Shown: piece by piece, positions 6,042 to 6,609 of the stretch | Layout: each line of letters starts with the position of its first letter | Numbering within the stretch: position 1 is the stretch's first letter | Assembly: GCA_902810755.1 (NCBI GenBank) | Contig: CADDYT010000227.1 | Location: forward strand, 1 to 6,609 | Origin: Chloroflexota bacterium | GTDB taxonomy: Bacteria; Chloroflexota; Ktedonobacteria; Ktedonobacterales; Ktedonobacteraceae | Direction: 5' to 3' | Length of the DNA: 6,609 bases | The notes under the pieces: generated by a model | Told to the model about the DNA's origin: nothing | What the model saw: the letters and a program-made list of their open reading frames with translations, nothing else | Database searches by the model: none | Made by a program: the position numbers and the translations under genes

Positions 6042-6095
6042 CATGAAAAAGATCAAGGCTGTCGATAGCCTCAGTTTTGAAAGGAAGGAACGCTC

Positions 6096-6503
6096 ATGGC
6101 AAAACTGCTCGGACCCGATTTTATCAGCTTGCAGGTGCGCAACCTTTCTGCCTCGTGCACGTTCTACACCGAGATGCTGGGCCTGACCATCGATGAACGC
6201 TTCAACACGCCCGATTTCGTCCTCTTCGATACCAACTCAATCCCCTTCGGGTTGAGCGCAGGGCGGGTGAATCTGGATGAAGCGCCACAACCAGGCCAGG
6301 GTGTGACGCTCTGGATCGATTGCGATTCCGTCGATGCGCTGCACGCCAGGCTGCTGGAAGCGGGTGCGCGCATCATCACGCCGCCCTACGATAGTCCGTT
6401 CGGGCGCGCCTTCGTCTTCGCCGACCCCGATGGCTACCGTATCACCGCCAACGAAAACCCCTGGGATCGCTTCCCGCTGGGCGGCAGACGCGAAAACCCG
6501 TAG
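6096..6503 (+). CDS. VOC-superfamily protein (glyoxalase/bleomycin-resistance fold), probably metal-free
   Basis: The 135-residue protein has the length and pattern of a two-module vicinal-oxygen-chelate fold. Module one: DFISLQVRNLSASCTFYTEM (residues 8-27, strand then helix) and FVLFD (41-45). Module two: VTLWIDCDSVDALHARLLEA (70-89), then ARIITPP and the hallmark FADPDGYRI (108-116). In metal-dependent members a His opens the first strand and a Glu follows the DPDG turn; here these positions are Phe9 and Thr117, and the second-module strand has no His. Metal-independent members bind small molecules such as bleomycin-type antibiotics, so a binding or resistance-type role fits better than glyoxalase I or dioxygenase. 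The ligand is unknown. AAGGAAGGAA (6081-6090) gives a strong ribosome site about 7 bases before the ATG. The gene is separated from the PPOX gene by a palindrome and followed by repeats, so it is probably expressed alone. Confidence 0.85.
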   Translation: MAKLLGPDFISLQVRNLSASCTFYTEMLGLTIDERFNTPDFVLFDTNSIPFGLSAGRVNLDEAPQPGQGVTLWIDCDSVDALHARLLEAGARIITPPYDSPFGRAFVFADPDGYRITANENPWDRFPLGGRRENP

Positions 6504-6542
6504 GCCACCCGGTATGCCGCAGGCCGCGACTCCAGGCCAGCC

Positions 6543-6609
6543 GCCGCGCAGGTCACGCCGCCGCGCAGGTCACGCCGCCCCCGCAGGCCAGCCGAGAGCA
6601 GGCCAGCCG
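6543..6609. repeat. GC-rich 17-base tandem repeat at the right edge
   Basis: GCCGCGCAGGTCACGCC occurs twice exactly (6543-6559, 6560-6576). A diverged 17-base copy (6577-6593, core GCAGGCCAGCC) and a partial copy running into the window edge (6594-6609, again GCAGGCCAGCC) follow. Further related pieces (CAGGCC, CCAGGCCAGCC) lie at about 6520-6542. The array begins within 40 bases of the VOC stop at 6503 and may continue outside the window. It differs in unit length and sequence from the 18-base array at 2893-3018. An open frame from an ATG at 6514 reads through it to the edge but has no ribosome site. Confidence 0.75.

Noticed and set aside
5874..6068. Plus-strand frame of 64 codons after the PPOX gene
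   Set aside because: It begins inside the second palindrome, lacks a ribosome site and has no protein-like pattern.
6043..6186. ATG with Lys-rich start (MKKIKAVDS) upstream of the VOC gene, a possible leader peptide
   Set aside because: No Shine-Dalgarno sequence precedes it, and it runs out of frame through the VOC coding region before stopping.

Overview
This 6.6 kb window looks like ordinary chromosomal DNA of a GC-rich, free-living aerobic or facultative bacterium. It carries a tandem pair of Old Yellow Enzyme/FadH-type reductases, a probable F420-dependent PPOX-fold protein of the Rv3369 type, a VOC-fold protein, and short palindromic and tandem intergenic repeats. Together these suggest Chloroflexota, perhaps Ktedonobacteria. 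This is inferred from gene content and repeat style only; there is no rRNA or other marker gene. An actinobacterium is the main alternative.

Layout. Bases 1-170 (minus) hold the N-terminus of a pentapeptide-repeat protein that runs off the left edge. It diverges from an orphan three-helix membrane protein at 294-728 (plus). A near-perfect palindrome (774-859) separates that gene from the convergent 873-2849 (minus), a 658-residue OYE/FadH-like oxidoreductase. Upstream of it, at 2850-3156, lies a 307-base gene-free spacer holding seven 18-base tandem units, a GC hairpin and a long inverted repeat. A paralogous 659-residue oxidoreductase follows at 3157-5136 (minus). A 272-base divergent spacer with one strong hairpin leads to the PPOX-family gene at 5409-5843 (plus). 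A second copy of the palindrome family (5866-5960) follows, then a VOC-family gene at 6096-6503 (plus) and a GC-rich 17-base tandem repeat at the right edge.

How the genes may work together. Each large reductase has an N-terminal FMN TIM barrel, a C-x2-C-x3-C-x11-C iron-sulfur motif and a C-terminal dinucleotide-binding half. This is the layout of 2,4-dienoyl-CoA reductase and trimethylamine dehydrogenase. Both lack the usual barrel tyrosine (Ser instead), so they probably form a divergent subfamily with a different substrate. They resemble the paired FadH/OYE proteins that accompany mycofactocin loci, but no mycofactocin maturation gene is visible here. The F420-type protein and the VOC protein could belong to the same redox or small-molecule metabolism, but nothing beyond proximity shows this.

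I see no CRISPR array, transposase, integrase, tRNA or rRNA. The most unusual features are the active sites of the paralogous pair and the palindromes placed just past gene 3' ends.
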